This document shows positions 44,635-53,475 of a stretch of DNA of 64,000 bases, piece after piece. Below the pieces are notes generated by a model that worked only from the letters and a program-made list of their open reading frames with translations, was not told the DNA's origin and did no database searches. The stretch lies in assembly GCF_017743975.1 (NCBI RefSeq), contig NZ_JAGHRC010000011.1:1-64000 (forward strand), given 5' to 3'. The stretch's first letter is position 1; the number at the start of each line of letters is the position of its first letter. Origin of the DNA: Ruegeria sp. R14_0. Lineage in GTDB: Bacteria; Pseudomonadota; Alphaproteobacteria; Rhodobacterales; Rhodobacteraceae. A program made the translations under genes and the position numbers.

Positions 44635-45404
44635 CGCGTCTGGCTGGCAAAACCGCCCTGATCACCGGGGCTGCGCGAGGCATCGGGTTGGCCTTTGCCA
44701 AAGCCTATGTGGCTGAGGGTGCGCGCGTCGCCATCGCCGACATCGACGCCCAGCGCGCGCAGACCGCTGCAGACGAAATAGGCGAGGCGGCGGTCGCGAT
44801 TGAGATGGACGTGACAAACCAGCAGAGCATAGATGAGGCCGTCGCCAAAACGGCCTCTCTTCTCGGCCCCATCGACATACTGATCAACAACGCCGCCATC
44901 TTCACTGCAGCCCCAATCGTCGAGATCGAGCGTGCAGACTATGACCGCGTGTTCGAAATAAACGTCGCTGGCGCATTGTTCACAATGCAGGCGGTCGCGC
45001 GCCAAATGATCGAAAACGGAACCAAAGGCCGGATCATAAACATGGCGTCTCAGGCCGGACGGCGGGGCGAGCCGTTGGTCGCGGTGTACTGCGCAAGCAA
45101 GGCGGCGATCATATCCCTGACGCAATCGGCTGGGCTGAACCTGATCTCACATGGGATCAACGTGAACGCGATTGCTCCGGGCGTTGTCGACGGCGAGCAC
45201 TGGGACGGTGTTGATGCGTTCTTCGCAAAACACGAAGGCAAACCGCTGGGCCAGAAGAAAAGCGAAGTGGCGGCGGCCGTCCCTTACGGCCGGATGGGTC
45301 GCGCCGAAGATCTGACCGGGATGGCGGTGTTTCTGGCCTCGGATGACGCCGAATACATCGTCGCACAAACCTACAATGTCGACGGTGGAAATTGGATGAG
45401 CTGA
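44631..45404 (+). CDS. smoS: Sorbitol dehydrogenase (SDR)
   Basis: A 257-residue SDR. The NAD motif TGAARGIG is at residues 11-18, with acidic D in AIADID specifying NAD, ILINNAAIF near residue 82, and the catalytic tetrad S in NMASQAG and YCASK near residues 141 and 154. Sequence and position equal SmoS of Rhodobacter, which oxidises sorbitol to fructose and galactitol to tagatose. It overlaps the ATPase gene by four bases and touches the mannitol dehydrogenase start (TGATG). Confidence 0.9.
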
Positions 45405-46915
45405 TGGACCCTGTGGCGAACGCAAAACCTCCGGTGCGGCTGCGACGCGGTAACCTGTCTGGTCTGCCGAAATCGGTAAGGACCCCTGCGTATGAACGCT
45501 CGGAGCTTACGCCGGGCATCGTTCATATCGGGCTTGGCAATTTTCACCGCGCGCATCAGGCTTGGTATCTTCATCAACTGATGCAGCAAGGGCAAGCCCA
45601 TGATTGGGCGATCATCGGCGCGGGTGTGCGAAGCTACGACGCAGATATGCGTGAACGGTTGCTGGCGCAGGACTGCCTGACAACACTGATCGAACTGGAC
45701 CCAGACGGAATGTCCGCCGAGGTCATCGGCCCGATGATCGATTACCTTCCGATCCAGGAAAACAACGCAACGCTGATCCGGACAATGGCCGACCCCGCCA
45801 TTCGGATTGTTTCACTGACTGTCACCGAAGGCGGGTATTTTCTGGATGCCAACACGGGTGCCTTCGACATCGGCCACGAGGATATTCGCCATGATGCGAC
45901 AAACCTCGATCGCCCTCGGACAGCCTTTGGTGCAATAGTTTCGGCTCTAAACCAACGCAGGGAAAACGGGTTAAAACCCTTTACCGCGCTCAGCTGCGAC
46001 AATCTTCAGGGAAACGGCGCGATCCTGCGAAACTGCGTTGTCGCATTGGCGCGGTTGTCCGACCCAGAACTGGCCGACTGGATTGACCAAAACGGCGCGT
46101 TCCCGAATTCGATGGTAGATTGCATCGTTCCTGCAACGACGGATCAAGTGATATCGCAATGCCTCGCGCTGGGTATCGACGACCATGCCCCGGTCTCTCA
46201 CGAGAATTTTCGTCAATGGGTGATCGAGGATGACTTCTGCGCCGGGCGACCGCCGCTCGAACAGGTTGGAGTCACACTGACCCACGACGTTCACAGCTAT
46301 GAAACCATGAAGCTGCGTATTTTGAATGGCGGGCACCAATTGCTTGCAAATGTCGGGGAAATTCTGAACGTCCCGACGATTTCGGAATGCATGAAGGACC
46401 GGGACATCGTTGCTTTTTTCAGAAAAGTGCAAGCCGAAGAGATCCTGCCACATGTCGAAGCTGTGCCCGGAACGACAGCGAAGGAATACCTTGGGTTGGT
46501 TGAGCGTAGATTTGCGAATACCGCAATTCACGACACAACACGCCGGGTCGCATTCGACGGTTCAGCGCGGCACCCTGGCTTTCTGCTGCCTACGCTACGT
46601 GATGCACTCGCGACAGGTGCTTCCATCGACGGGCTCGCATTGGCAGAGGCGTTCTGGTGCAGGATGTGTGCGGGCATTCGAGAAAATGGTTCGGAAATCG
46701 AACCCAATGACCCGCAGTGGGAAAACCTGCGTGCAACCGCGTTGGCGTCGAAAGATGATCCCAAACTCTGGCACCAACAACGCCAGTATTATGGAGAGAT
46801 TGGTGACAGTACCCACTTTCCCGCCGCTTTCGCCTTCTGGCTGAACGCGATCTGGTTGAATGGCAGCCGGGCGGTCATTGGGGAGTATGTTTCTAACGGC
46901 TCGGAATCGCGCTAG
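45404..46915 (+). CDS. mtlK: Mannitol 2-dehydrogenase
   Basis: A 503-residue polyol long-chain dehydrogenase. The NAD fold begins GIVHIGLGNFHRAHQAWYLHQ (about residue 35), and the active-site pattern K-x5-N-x2-H is present as MKLRILNGGHQLLANVG near residues 302-318. It oxidises mannitol to fructose and D-arabitol to xylulose. The start at 45404 forms a TGATG overlap with the SDR gene; an ATG four codons earlier is an alternative. No fructokinase gene follows, so fructose must be phosphorylated by an enzyme encoded elsewhere. Confidence 0.93.
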   Translation: MDPVANAKPPVRLRRGNLSGLPKSVRTPAYERSELTPGIVHIGLGNFHRAHQAWYLHQLMQQGQAHDWAIIGAGVRSYDADMRERLLAQDCLTTLIELDPDGMSAEVIGPMIDYLPIQENNATLIRTMADPAIRIVSLTVTEGGYFLDANTGAFDIGHEDIRHDATNLDRPRTAFGAIVSALNQRRENGLKPFTALSCDNLQGNGAILRNCVVALARLSDPELADWIDQNGAFPNSMVDCIVPATTDQVISQCLALGIDDHAPVSHENFRQWVIEDDFCAGRPPLEQVGVTLTHDVHSYETMKLRILNGGHQLLANVGEILNVPTISECMKDRDIVAFFRKVQAEEILPHVEAVPGTTAKEYLGLVERRFANTAIHDTTRRVAFDGSARHPGFLLPTLRDALATGASIDGLALAEAFWCRMCAGIRENGSEIEPNDPQWENLRATALASKDDPKLWHQQRQYYGEIGDSTHFPAAFAFWLNAIWLNGSRAVIGEYVSNGSESR

Positions 46916-47165
46916 CCGCTTATGCTAAGCAATCATGCGCAGGTTCACCTTGCCGCGTTCAAATGTTGGAACCGCAGCCTGGACTTGCTGCACTCCGCCC
47001 CCAAGCAATGCAGATGCGGCGTGCTTCTGCAGACCGGGCATCATTGGTTTGAATACGCTCTCGGCTCGGGACTCATAGCCTCAAATTTAGACGTTCTTTC
47101 CAAAGGCAGCCTCCAACCGAGACTGAATGACTTGAAAAATCCGATTTGAGCGTGAAACTTAACAC

Positions 47166-48584
47166 ATGGGTGAGTATTTTGATGAAATGTTCAACGGCGA
47201 CGGGTCCCTCAAAGGCCCATATGAAGAGATTGGCCGTTGGTTCGACGCTGAAGATGTTTCCCGGCTAAGAGCCAAACAGCGCGAAGCGGAAGAAGTCTTC
47301 AGGCTGACGGGCATCACTTTCAACGTTTACGGCAAAGCCGAGGCTGAGGAACGGTTGATACCGTTTGATATCGTTCCGCGTGTCATTTCGGCACGAGAAT
47401 GGCAGCGGCTGGAACGCGGCATCGAACAGCGGGTTCGGGCAATCAACGCCTTTCTTCACGACATCTACCACCGTCAGGAGATTGTCCGCGCGGGACGCGT
47501 ACCAGCTGAAATGATTGCCGGAAACGAAGCGTTCCTGCCGCAGATGCTTGGCGTCTCGCCTCCGGGTCAGGTCTATACGCATATTGTCGGTGTCGATCTG
47601 GTACGCACCGGACCGGACGAGTTTTTCGTGCTGGAGGACAACGCGCGTACACCATCCGGGGTCAGTTATATGCTGGAGAACCGGGAAACGATGCTTAAGA
47701 TGTTCCCCGAACTCTTTAGCGCGACAAATGTTCGGAATGTTTCGGACTACCCCCGCAATCTGAGACGATCTCTTGCAGCCTGCGCGCCAGCTTGCGCAGA
47801 CGGAGAACCCACTGTCGCGGTATTAACGCCGGGTATCTATAACTCGGCTTATTACGAACACGCATTCCTTGCAGATCAGATGGCCGTGGAATTGGTCGAA
47901 GGTCACGACCTTCGGGTTGTTGATGGGCGCGTCTGCATGCGCACCACCAGAGGCTATAAGCCAATCGACGTACTTTATCGCCGGGTCGATGATGATTTTC
48001 TGGACCCCCTGAATTTCAACCCGGACAGCGCCTTGGGCGTGCCAGGTATTCTGGACGTCTACCGCGCCGGAGGCATCACAATTGCCAACGCACCGGGAAC
48101 GGGTATTGCCGATGATAAGGCGATCTATTCCTACATGCCTGAAATCGTTGAATTCTATACGGGTGAGAAACCCTTGCTGCAAAACGTCCCGACGTGGCGC
48201 TGCAGCGACCCAGAGTCCCTGTCTTACGTGCTGGACAACCTCTCCGAGCTTGTCGTGAAAGAAGTGCACGGGTCTGGCGGCTACGGGATGTTGATCGGCC
48301 CGACCGCCAGCAAGAAAGAGATTTCGGCATTCCGCGACAAGCTTAAATCGCGGCCCGGGAACTATATTGCTCAGCCGACGCTATCGCTTTCGACAGTTCC
48401 GATCTTTGCGCGCTCGGGGCTGGCCCCCAGACACGTTGACCTGCGGCCTTTCGTTTTGGTGTCGCCCGAAGGGATCAAGATCACGCCCGGCGGTTTGACC
48501 CGTGTGGCCCTGAAGAAAGGGTCACTGGTCGTGAACTCAAGCCAGGGTGGCGGGACCAAAGACACCTGGGTTCTGGAGGACTGA
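47166..48584 (+). CDS. Circularly permuted ATP-grasp protein (DUF404/DUF407)
   Basis: A 472-residue CP_ATPgrasp-type protein. Features include FFVLEDNARTPSGVSYMLENRE near residue 157, with the family's VLEDN-x-R-x-PSGVSY motif. GTGIADDKAIYSYMPEIVEFYTGEKPLL near 305 and LVVKEVHGSGGYGMLIGPTA near 360 follow. These proteins are thought to form amide or peptide-type bonds, but no substrate is firmly known. It opens a four-gene run (gaps of 2, 3 and 8 bases) with alpha-E, transglutaminase and Anbu genes. Confidence 0.93.
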   Translation: MGEYFDEMFNGDGSLKGPYEEIGRWFDAEDVSRLRAKQREAEEVFRLTGITFNVYGKAEAEERLIPFDIVPRVISAREWQRLERGIEQRVRAINAFLHDIYHRQEIVRAGRVPAEMIAGNEAFLPQMLGVSPPGQVYTHIVGVDLVRTGPDEFFVLEDNARTPSGVSYMLENRETMLKMFPELFSATNVRNVSDYPRNLRRSLAACAPACADGEPTVAVLTPGIYNSAYYEHAFLADQMAVELVEGHDLRVVDGRVCMRTTRGYKPIDVLYRRVDDDFLDPLNFNPDSALGVPGILDVYRAGGITIANAPGTGIADDKAIYSYMPEIVEFYTGEKPLLQNVPTWRCSDPESLSYVLDNLSELVVKEVHGSGGYGMLIGPTASKKEISAFRDKLKSRPGNYIAQPTLSLSTVPIFARSGLAPRHVDLRPFVLVSPEGIKITPGGLTRVALKKGSLVVNSSQGGGTKDTWVLED

Positions 48585-48586
48585 CC

Positions 48587-49528
48587 ATGCTAGGAAAAAC
48601 TGCTGGCGGGTTGTTCTGGATGTCCCGGTACCTTGAGAGGGCGGAAAACACGGCCCGGCTGCTGGAAACGGGCCAGAGGATGGCGCTGACCCGCACCAAA
48701 AACTCTGCCGAGGAATGGGGTTCGGTTCTGAAGACGGCCGGAGTTCTGGATGGATACCACGCCAAGTATGACGTGATTTCCAAGGACAATGCGGTCGATT
48801 GGGTGCTACGTGACGCGGAAAACTCATCCTCGATCAAGTCGGTCATCAAGCAAGCCCGCGACAACGCGCGTCTTGTTCGAACCGCGCTGACCCATGATGT
48901 CTGGAGTGCAGTAAACTCGACCTGGATGCAGATCGATGAGGTGATGAAGCGGCGCGTGAACGAGCGGGACTTGCCCGCGACGCTGGAGCTTATTCGCCAC
49001 CAGGCCGCTTTGGTCCGTGGCGCCACATTGGGAACCATGCTGCGCAACGACATTTTCGACTTCACCCGTATCGGGACGTTTGTCGAGCGAGCGGACAACA
49101 CCGGGCGAATTTTGGACGTGAAATACTATGTTCTTCTGCCCACAGCCTTCGCGGTCGGCTCGTCACTGGACAACATCCAATGGGAAAGCATCCTGCGTTC
49201 CGTCGGCGCTGGCGGCGGGTATCGAATGACCCATGGCGAGAAAACGCGGCCGTCAGATATTGCGCAGTTTCTGATCCTGGATCAGCGGATGCCGCGCAGT
49301 TTGCACTTTTGCTGCAGAAAGATTCAGGAAAACCTGTCTTACCTAAAGAAAGACTACGGCTTTGCCGGGCCTTCTTGTGAAGCTTCAAATGCCTTGTACG
49401 AGAAATACCTGGACCAGAATATCGCCGATATCTTTGAATTCGGACTGCATGAGTACATTCAGGATTTTCTGACCGATCTCGGCAATTTAAGCCGTCAGAT
49501 CGAAATTGATTACCGGTTCTACGAGTAG
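48587..49528 (+). CDS. Alpha-E domain protein (DUF403)
   Basis: A 313-residue mostly helical protein. The start MLGKTAGGLFWMSRYLERAENTARLLE is diagnostic of the alpha-E family, as are LGTMLRNDIFDFTRIGTFVERADNTGRILDVKYY near residues 146-179 and ILDQRMPRSLHFCCRKI near 228. No enzymatic function is established; the family is almost always encoded beside the circularly permuted ATP-grasp protein, which is the case here. Confidence 0.94.
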   Translation: MLGKTAGGLFWMSRYLERAENTARLLETGQRMALTRTKNSAEEWGSVLKTAGVLDGYHAKYDVISKDNAVDWVLRDAENSSSIKSVIKQARDNARLVRTALTHDVWSAVNSTWMQIDEVMKRRVNERDLPATLELIRHQAALVRGATLGTMLRNDIFDFTRIGTFVERADNTGRILDVKYYVLLPTAFAVGSSLDNIQWESILRSVGAGGGYRMTHGEKTRPSDIAQFLILDQRMPRSLHFCCRKIQENLSYLKKDYGFAGPSCEASNALYEKYLDQNIADIFEFGLHEYIQDFLTDLGNLSRQIEIDYRFYE

Positions 49529-49531
49529 CCA

Positions 49532-50329
49532 ATGAAACTACACATTCGACACGAGACACGATACGATTTCGACGCGCCGGTACCCTTCGGCCTCCAACAG
49601 CTGAGGAAGACACCAAAGTCATTTCGAAACCAAAGCATTGTAAGTTGGAGCACCGACATAACCGGTGGGCGCAAAGAGCTGGCATTCGAAGACTACCACC
49701 GCAACACCGTGGAGTTGATCAGTTTCGAGGCAAACACTCAAAGCATCTCGTTGATCTCCGAAGGCGTTGTTCAGGTGGAAGACACGCATGGCGTGCTGGG
49801 GCGTCACGAAGGGTCGACGCCTCTGTGGCTGTTCAAAAGAAGCACCCCGCAGACAACGCCGGGCAAACGGGTCGCCGAATTGATAGGCGCGTTGCCCGAA
49901 GGCGAACCGCTGGAACAGATGCATGCCCTATCCGAGAGAATTCGAGCTCAGGTCGCGTATGAAATTGGAGCTTCGCACCCGGGCTGGAGCGCGGAAGACG
50001 CCCTCAAAGCTGGGCGCGGTGTTTGTCAGGACCACGCGCATATCTTCATTTCGTGCGCACGACAGATCGGAGTGCCCGCACGCTATGTGTCGGGCTATTT
50101 GATGATGAACGAAACGGAACTTCAGGACGCAACCCATGCCTGGGCCGAGGTGCATTTGGACGGCTTGGGATGGGTCGGGTTTGACGTGTCAAACGGGATC
50201 TCACCAGACGATCGGTATGTGCGCGTCGCAACCGGGCTGGACTATGCCCAAGCCGCACCGGTAATAGGGAGCAGAATTGGGACAGCGGGCGAGCAATTGA
50301 CAGTGCAGTTGCAGATCGCACAGCAGTAA
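49532..50329 (+). CDS. Transglutaminase-like cysteine protein
   Basis: A 265-residue protein. The N-terminal bacterial transglutaminase-associated domain (MKLHIRHETRYDFDAPVPFGLQQLR, then RHEGSTPLW) precedes the papain-like core with its Cys in GRGVCQDHAHIFISCARQIGVPARYVSGY near residue 166, His in ATHAWAEVHLDG and Asp in WVGFDVSNG. It may be a protease or amide-bond enzyme of the Anbu-linked system. Three bases separate it from the alpha-E gene. Confidence 0.93.
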   Translation: MKLHIRHETRYDFDAPVPFGLQQLRKTPKSFRNQSIVSWSTDITGGRKELAFEDYHRNTVELISFEANTQSISLISEGVVQVEDTHGVLGRHEGSTPLWLFKRSTPQTTPGKRVAELIGALPEGEPLEQMHALSERIRAQVAYEIGASHPGWSAEDALKAGRGVCQDHAHIFISCARQIGVPARYVSGYLMMNETELQDATHAWAEVHLDGLGWVGFDVSNGISPDDRYVRVATGLDYAQAAPVIGSRIGTAGEQLTVQLQIAQQ

Positions 50330-50337
50330 CGGAGAAT

Positions 50338-51090
50338 TTGATGACCTATGCTGTGGGCATGCGGCTGAACCGCGGACTGGTATTCATGTCCGATACGCGC
50401 ACCAATGCTGGCGTCGACAATATTTCGACCTTCAACAAGATGTTCAACTGGACCGTAGAAGGCGATCGGTCGATCACTATTCTGGCGGCCGGAAACCTGG
50501 CGACCACTCAGGCCACAATCAGCCTTTTGGAGGAGCGCACGAAAGCGCCCGCAGATCGTTCGCCATCGATCCTGGAAGCACCCACAATGTTTCAAGTCGC
50601 GCAACTGGTCGCGGCCACGTTGAACGACGTTATCGAAGAGCATGCCCGGTCAGGCCAGCAAGCCGACAGCGCCTTTCACGCCACACTCATTCTTGGAGGT
50701 CAGATTGAAGGCGGTCCTTCTCGCCTGTTTCTGATTTACCCCGAAGGCAATTTTATCGAAGCGGGAGACGACACCCCGTTCTTTCAAATTGGAGAGACGA
50801 AATACGGCCGCCCTATTCTGGTGCGTGCCTATGATCCGGAAATGAGCTTTCCGGAAACTGTAAAGCTACTGCTTGTCAGCTTTGACTCGACGATCAAGGC
50901 CAATCTTTCCGTTGGTGCGCCACTTGATCTGCTGCTCTACGATGAAGACAGCCTTACAAGTGGTGCGCGCTCCAGATTCGAGCACGACGATCAGTACTTT
51001 CGTACGATTTCCGATGGGTGGGGGGACGCCTTGAAATCAGCCTTGGCTAAACTTCCAGAATACAAATCGGAGCGGAAGCCAAACGATTGA
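50338..51090 (+). CDS. Anbu-type bacterial proteasome-like peptidase
   Basis: A 250-residue Ntn-hydrolase. The protein begins MTYAVGMRLNRGLVFMSDTRTNAGVDNISTFNKM, the typical Anbu start in which Thr2 becomes the nucleophile after methionine removal; the Asp (SDTRTNAG) and Lys (NKM) positions of the proteasome active site are present. ILGGQIEGGPSRLFLIYPEGNFI is further on. Anbu forms a helical or ring-like homo-oligomer in other bacteria; its physiological substrate is unknown. Last gene of the four-gene cluster. Confidence 0.92.
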   Translation: MMTYAVGMRLNRGLVFMSDTRTNAGVDNISTFNKMFNWTVEGDRSITILAAGNLATTQATISLLEERTKAPADRSPSILEAPTMFQVAQLVAATLNDVIEEHARSGQQADSAFHATLILGGQIEGGPSRLFLIYPEGNFIEAGDDTPFFQIGETKYGRPILVRAYDPEMSFPETVKLLLVSFDSTIKANLSVGAPLDLLLYDEDSLTSGARSRFEHDDQYFRTISDGWGDALKSALAKLPEYKSERKPND

Positions 51091-51258
51091 GCGTCCTCTT
51101 TGTCCGCACCGCGGTCACCGATCGGTTGAGCCACGAATAACTAGGTAAGCCCCGGCCCCACGATCAGACCAGGCAACCCTTACAAAATTGTATATCAGCG
51201 GTGAGGTGGTTTTAAGTCCCGCACATCACTTCCTTTCGAACACACGAAAGGACAAGTC

Positions 51259-51456
51259 ATGACCGCCTTAAATGCCACCCAACCAACAGTTTTCGACATG
51301 CTCGCTGCGGTGATCCTTACGCCATTTGCGGTCCTCTTGGGACTAACGATGTTGGGCTTTGCTTTCGGGTTAACACTGATGGCGGTTTGCCATGCGGTTG
51401 TGATGGGCAAGCGGCTCGAAGGCGAAAACCACAAAGCCCCGCTATCTACAATTTAA
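51259..51456 (+). CDS. Small hydrophobic membrane protein, unknown
   Basis: A 65-residue ORF with GAAAGGA eight bases upstream of its ATG and one or two hydrophobic stretches (residues 13-50: DMLAAVILTPFAVLLGLTML and following). The C-terminal tail is polar (KRLEGENHKAPLSTI). It ends 26 bases before the ferric-reductase-like gene and may be co-transcribed. I do not recognise a family; it could be a small membrane peptide subunit or a non-essential leader. Confidence 0.5.
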   Translation: MTALNATQPTVFDMLAAVILTPFAVLLGLTMLGFAFGLTLMAVCHAVVMGKRLEGENHKAPLSTI

Positions 51457-51482
51457 AAACCCAAAGCAAAGTGGACTTTTTG

Positions 51483-52817
51483 ATGCCCCCCAAATCCCTG
51501 ATCTTTGGCACCACTTTCGTTCTGGTGCATTTCGCGCTTGTCGCCCCGTTTGTGCCACTCGTGAACATATTTCCAGCTAGCCTCGGAGCCCTGTCGATGA
51601 GCTCGATGGCTTTGTCTCTGATTTTGGCGGCGCGCTGGCGGGTCGTTGATCGTTTGATGGGTGGGCCGGACAAATCATATGGCGCACATCGCTGGCTGGG
51701 ATTTTTTGCTTTGGCTGGAGCCCTCGGACATTGGGCGACAGCAGAAACCTTTGGCGCCGGGGTCGTGCCGCTATTGGCTGAAAGCGGTGAAAGTGTCGGC
51801 TGGTATGCGGCGATGGGCCTGCTGATGCTGACCTGCGCTGCAATGGTCCGGGCAATCCCCTATCACGTGTGGAAGGCCAGTCACATGCTGATGGGCCCGG
51901 TTTTTCTGTTGGCTGCGTATCACACATTCTTTGTTGCGAGCCCACTGTCGGTCGGCGTTGCCCCCTGGACTTTGATGGCAGCGGTTTCGGCGGTTGGCCT
52001 GCTGGCTTGGGGCCAAACCCTGTTACGCAAGTTTGAGCTGTCGCGACTTGTGACCGTTGAGAACGCCGTTCCGTTTGATGGCGGTATGGATGTAACGTTT
52101 CGGTCTGACAAACCGCTGCCGGCGTTTCGACCTGGTCAGTTCGCCACAATCGCCCACAATTGGGCGCGCGCCGAAGCGCACCCCTTCACAATTGCTGGCG
52201 GTGACGAAACCTCACGGCGTTTCGTGATCCGCGCTGCCGGCGACTGGACCGATGAATTCGTCACTACCGTCACTGCCGGTGACCAGTTTCGGCTGGGTCG
52301 CGGTGTCGGTCGTTTCCTGCCGCAGGTTCAATCGACGCGCACGGAACAGCTTTGGGTCGCTGGTGGAGTTGGAGTTACGCCCTTCATGGCGGCGCTGGAG
52401 CGTATGGAGCCGGACAGCAACGCGCGCGTGAATCTGATCTATTGCATCAGATCCAGAGAGACGGCAGGAGCGATGGCTGACGTCGAACATCACGCCGCCC
52501 GGCTGCCCCAAGTTGATTTGTATGTTCTAAACGACATTGAAGGTGACAGGCTGACACCGGCTCGCCTGACACAGATCATGCGCGATATGAGCATGGATGC
52601 GCAGGTTTATCTTTGTGGACCGGAAGGGCTCAAACTGATGGTCACGTCCGCGTGGGAAACGCTTGGCAAAACCGGTCGTATCCACAGCGAGCGCTTTGAC
52701 TTCAGAGGGGCCTACGGATTGACGGATCTCATATACATCGGCAGACCTGCTCTTGAGGCGGCACGAAATTGGATGGCCGGACGAAAGGAAATGGCCGATG
52801 CGGCTTCTGGTACTTGA
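51483..52817 (+). CDS. Ferric-reductase-like transmembrane flavoprotein
   Basis: A 444-residue protein. The N-terminal half has about six helices of the ferric reductase type with histidines in HRWLGFFALAGALGHWA and HVWKASHMLMGPVFLLAAYHTFF that could bind heme. The C-terminal half is ferredoxin-reductase-like: FAD motif near residues 214-235 (FRPGQFATI, HPFTIAGGDE), NAD motif VAGGVGVTPFMAALE near 292, and YLCGPEGLKLM near 377. It should pass electrons from NAD(P)H through FAD and heme across the inner membrane. The ATG at 51483 is used. It overlaps the response regulator by 20 bases. Confidence 0.88.
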   Translation: MPPKSLIFGTTFVLVHFALVAPFVPLVNIFPASLGALSMSSMALSLILAARWRVVDRLMGGPDKSYGAHRWLGFFALAGALGHWATAETFGAGVVPLLAESGESVGWYAAMGLLMLTCAAMVRAIPYHVWKASHMLMGPVFLLAAYHTFFVASPLSVGVAPWTLMAAVSAVGLLAWGQTLLRKFELSRLVTVENAVPFDGGMDVTFRSDKPLPAFRPGQFATIAHNWARAEAHPFTIAGGDETSRRFVIRAAGDWTDEFVTTVTAGDQFRLGRGVGRFLPQVQSTRTEQLWVAGGVGVTPFMAALERMEPDSNARVNLIYCIRSRETAGAMADVEHHAARLPQVDLYVLNDIEGDRLTPARLTQIMRDMSMDAQVYLCGPEGLKLMVTSAWETLGKTGRIHSERFDFRGAYGLTDLIYIGRPALEAARNWMAGRKEMADAASGT

Positions 52818-53475
52818 AGACGACCCCAAGCTGGGCCCTTGGGTGGAACAGGGGCTGCGTGAGGCGGGTCATGTGGTTGATCTGTTTTCTGATGGCAAGG
52901 ACGCTCTCTTTGCCGCGATCGATCAAGGCTATGACGTATTGGTACTGGATCGCATGGTGCCCGGTCTGGATGGTTTGTCCGTCCTCAAGGCATTGCGGCA
53001 GGCTAAAGTGACCACGCCCGCAATCTTTCTGACCGCTTTGAGCGAAGTAGATGATCGGGTTGAAGGTCTGCGAGCTGGGGGCGAGGACTACTTGGCCAAA
53101 CCCTTTGCCTTCAGTGAACTTCTTGCACGGGTCGAGGGCCTGGCGCGCCGCCCCGGCACACCCGAGGAAACGGCCAATGAGTTGACCGCAGGCGATATCA
53201 CCATCGATCTGCATAAACGCACCTGTGTACGTCAGGGCAAAGCTGTAGATTTGAACCCAAAAGAGTTCCTGTTGCTGGAAGTATTCCTGCGCTCAAAGGG
53301 GCGCGTACAAACACGCACCATGTTGCTTGAAAAGGTTTGGGATATGAATTTCGATCCTACGACGAGCGTTGTCGAAACCCACATCAGCCGCTTACGTGGC
53401 AAGATCGAAAAGCCATTTGGCGACACTGTAATCCGCAATATTCGCGGTACGGGTTATGTTTTTGAACAGGTTTAG
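52798..53475 (+). CDS. OmpR-family response regulator
   Basis: A 225-residue regulator. Receiver domain residues 1-115 with acidic LEDDP, phospho-acceptor D51 (DVLVLDRMVPG) and K101 (YLAKPF), then a C-terminal winged helix (KRTCVRQGKAVDLNPKEFLLLE, ending IRNIRGTGYVFEQV). Start at the ATG at 52798, giving MRLLVLEDDPKLG. It overlaps the sensor kinase by 20 bases. It likely regulates the surrounding ferric-reductase/PAP2/PepSY-HbpS genes. Confidence 0.93.
   Translation: MRLLVLEDDPKLGPWVEQGLREAGHVVDLFSDGKDALFAAIDQGYDVLVLDRMVPGLDGLSVLKALRQAKVTTPAIFLTALSEVDDRVEGLRAGGEDYLAKPFAFSELLARVEGLARRPGTPEETANELTAGDITIDLHKRTCVRQGKAVDLNPKEFLLLEVFLRSKGRVQTRTMLLEKVWDMNFDPTTSVVETHISRLRGKIEKPFGDTVIRNIRGTGYVFEQV

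Noticed and set aside
46922..47149. 75-codon frame between the polyol operon and the ATP-grasp gene
   Set aside because: No ribosome-binding site, no recognisable domain; probably chance in a 250-base gap.
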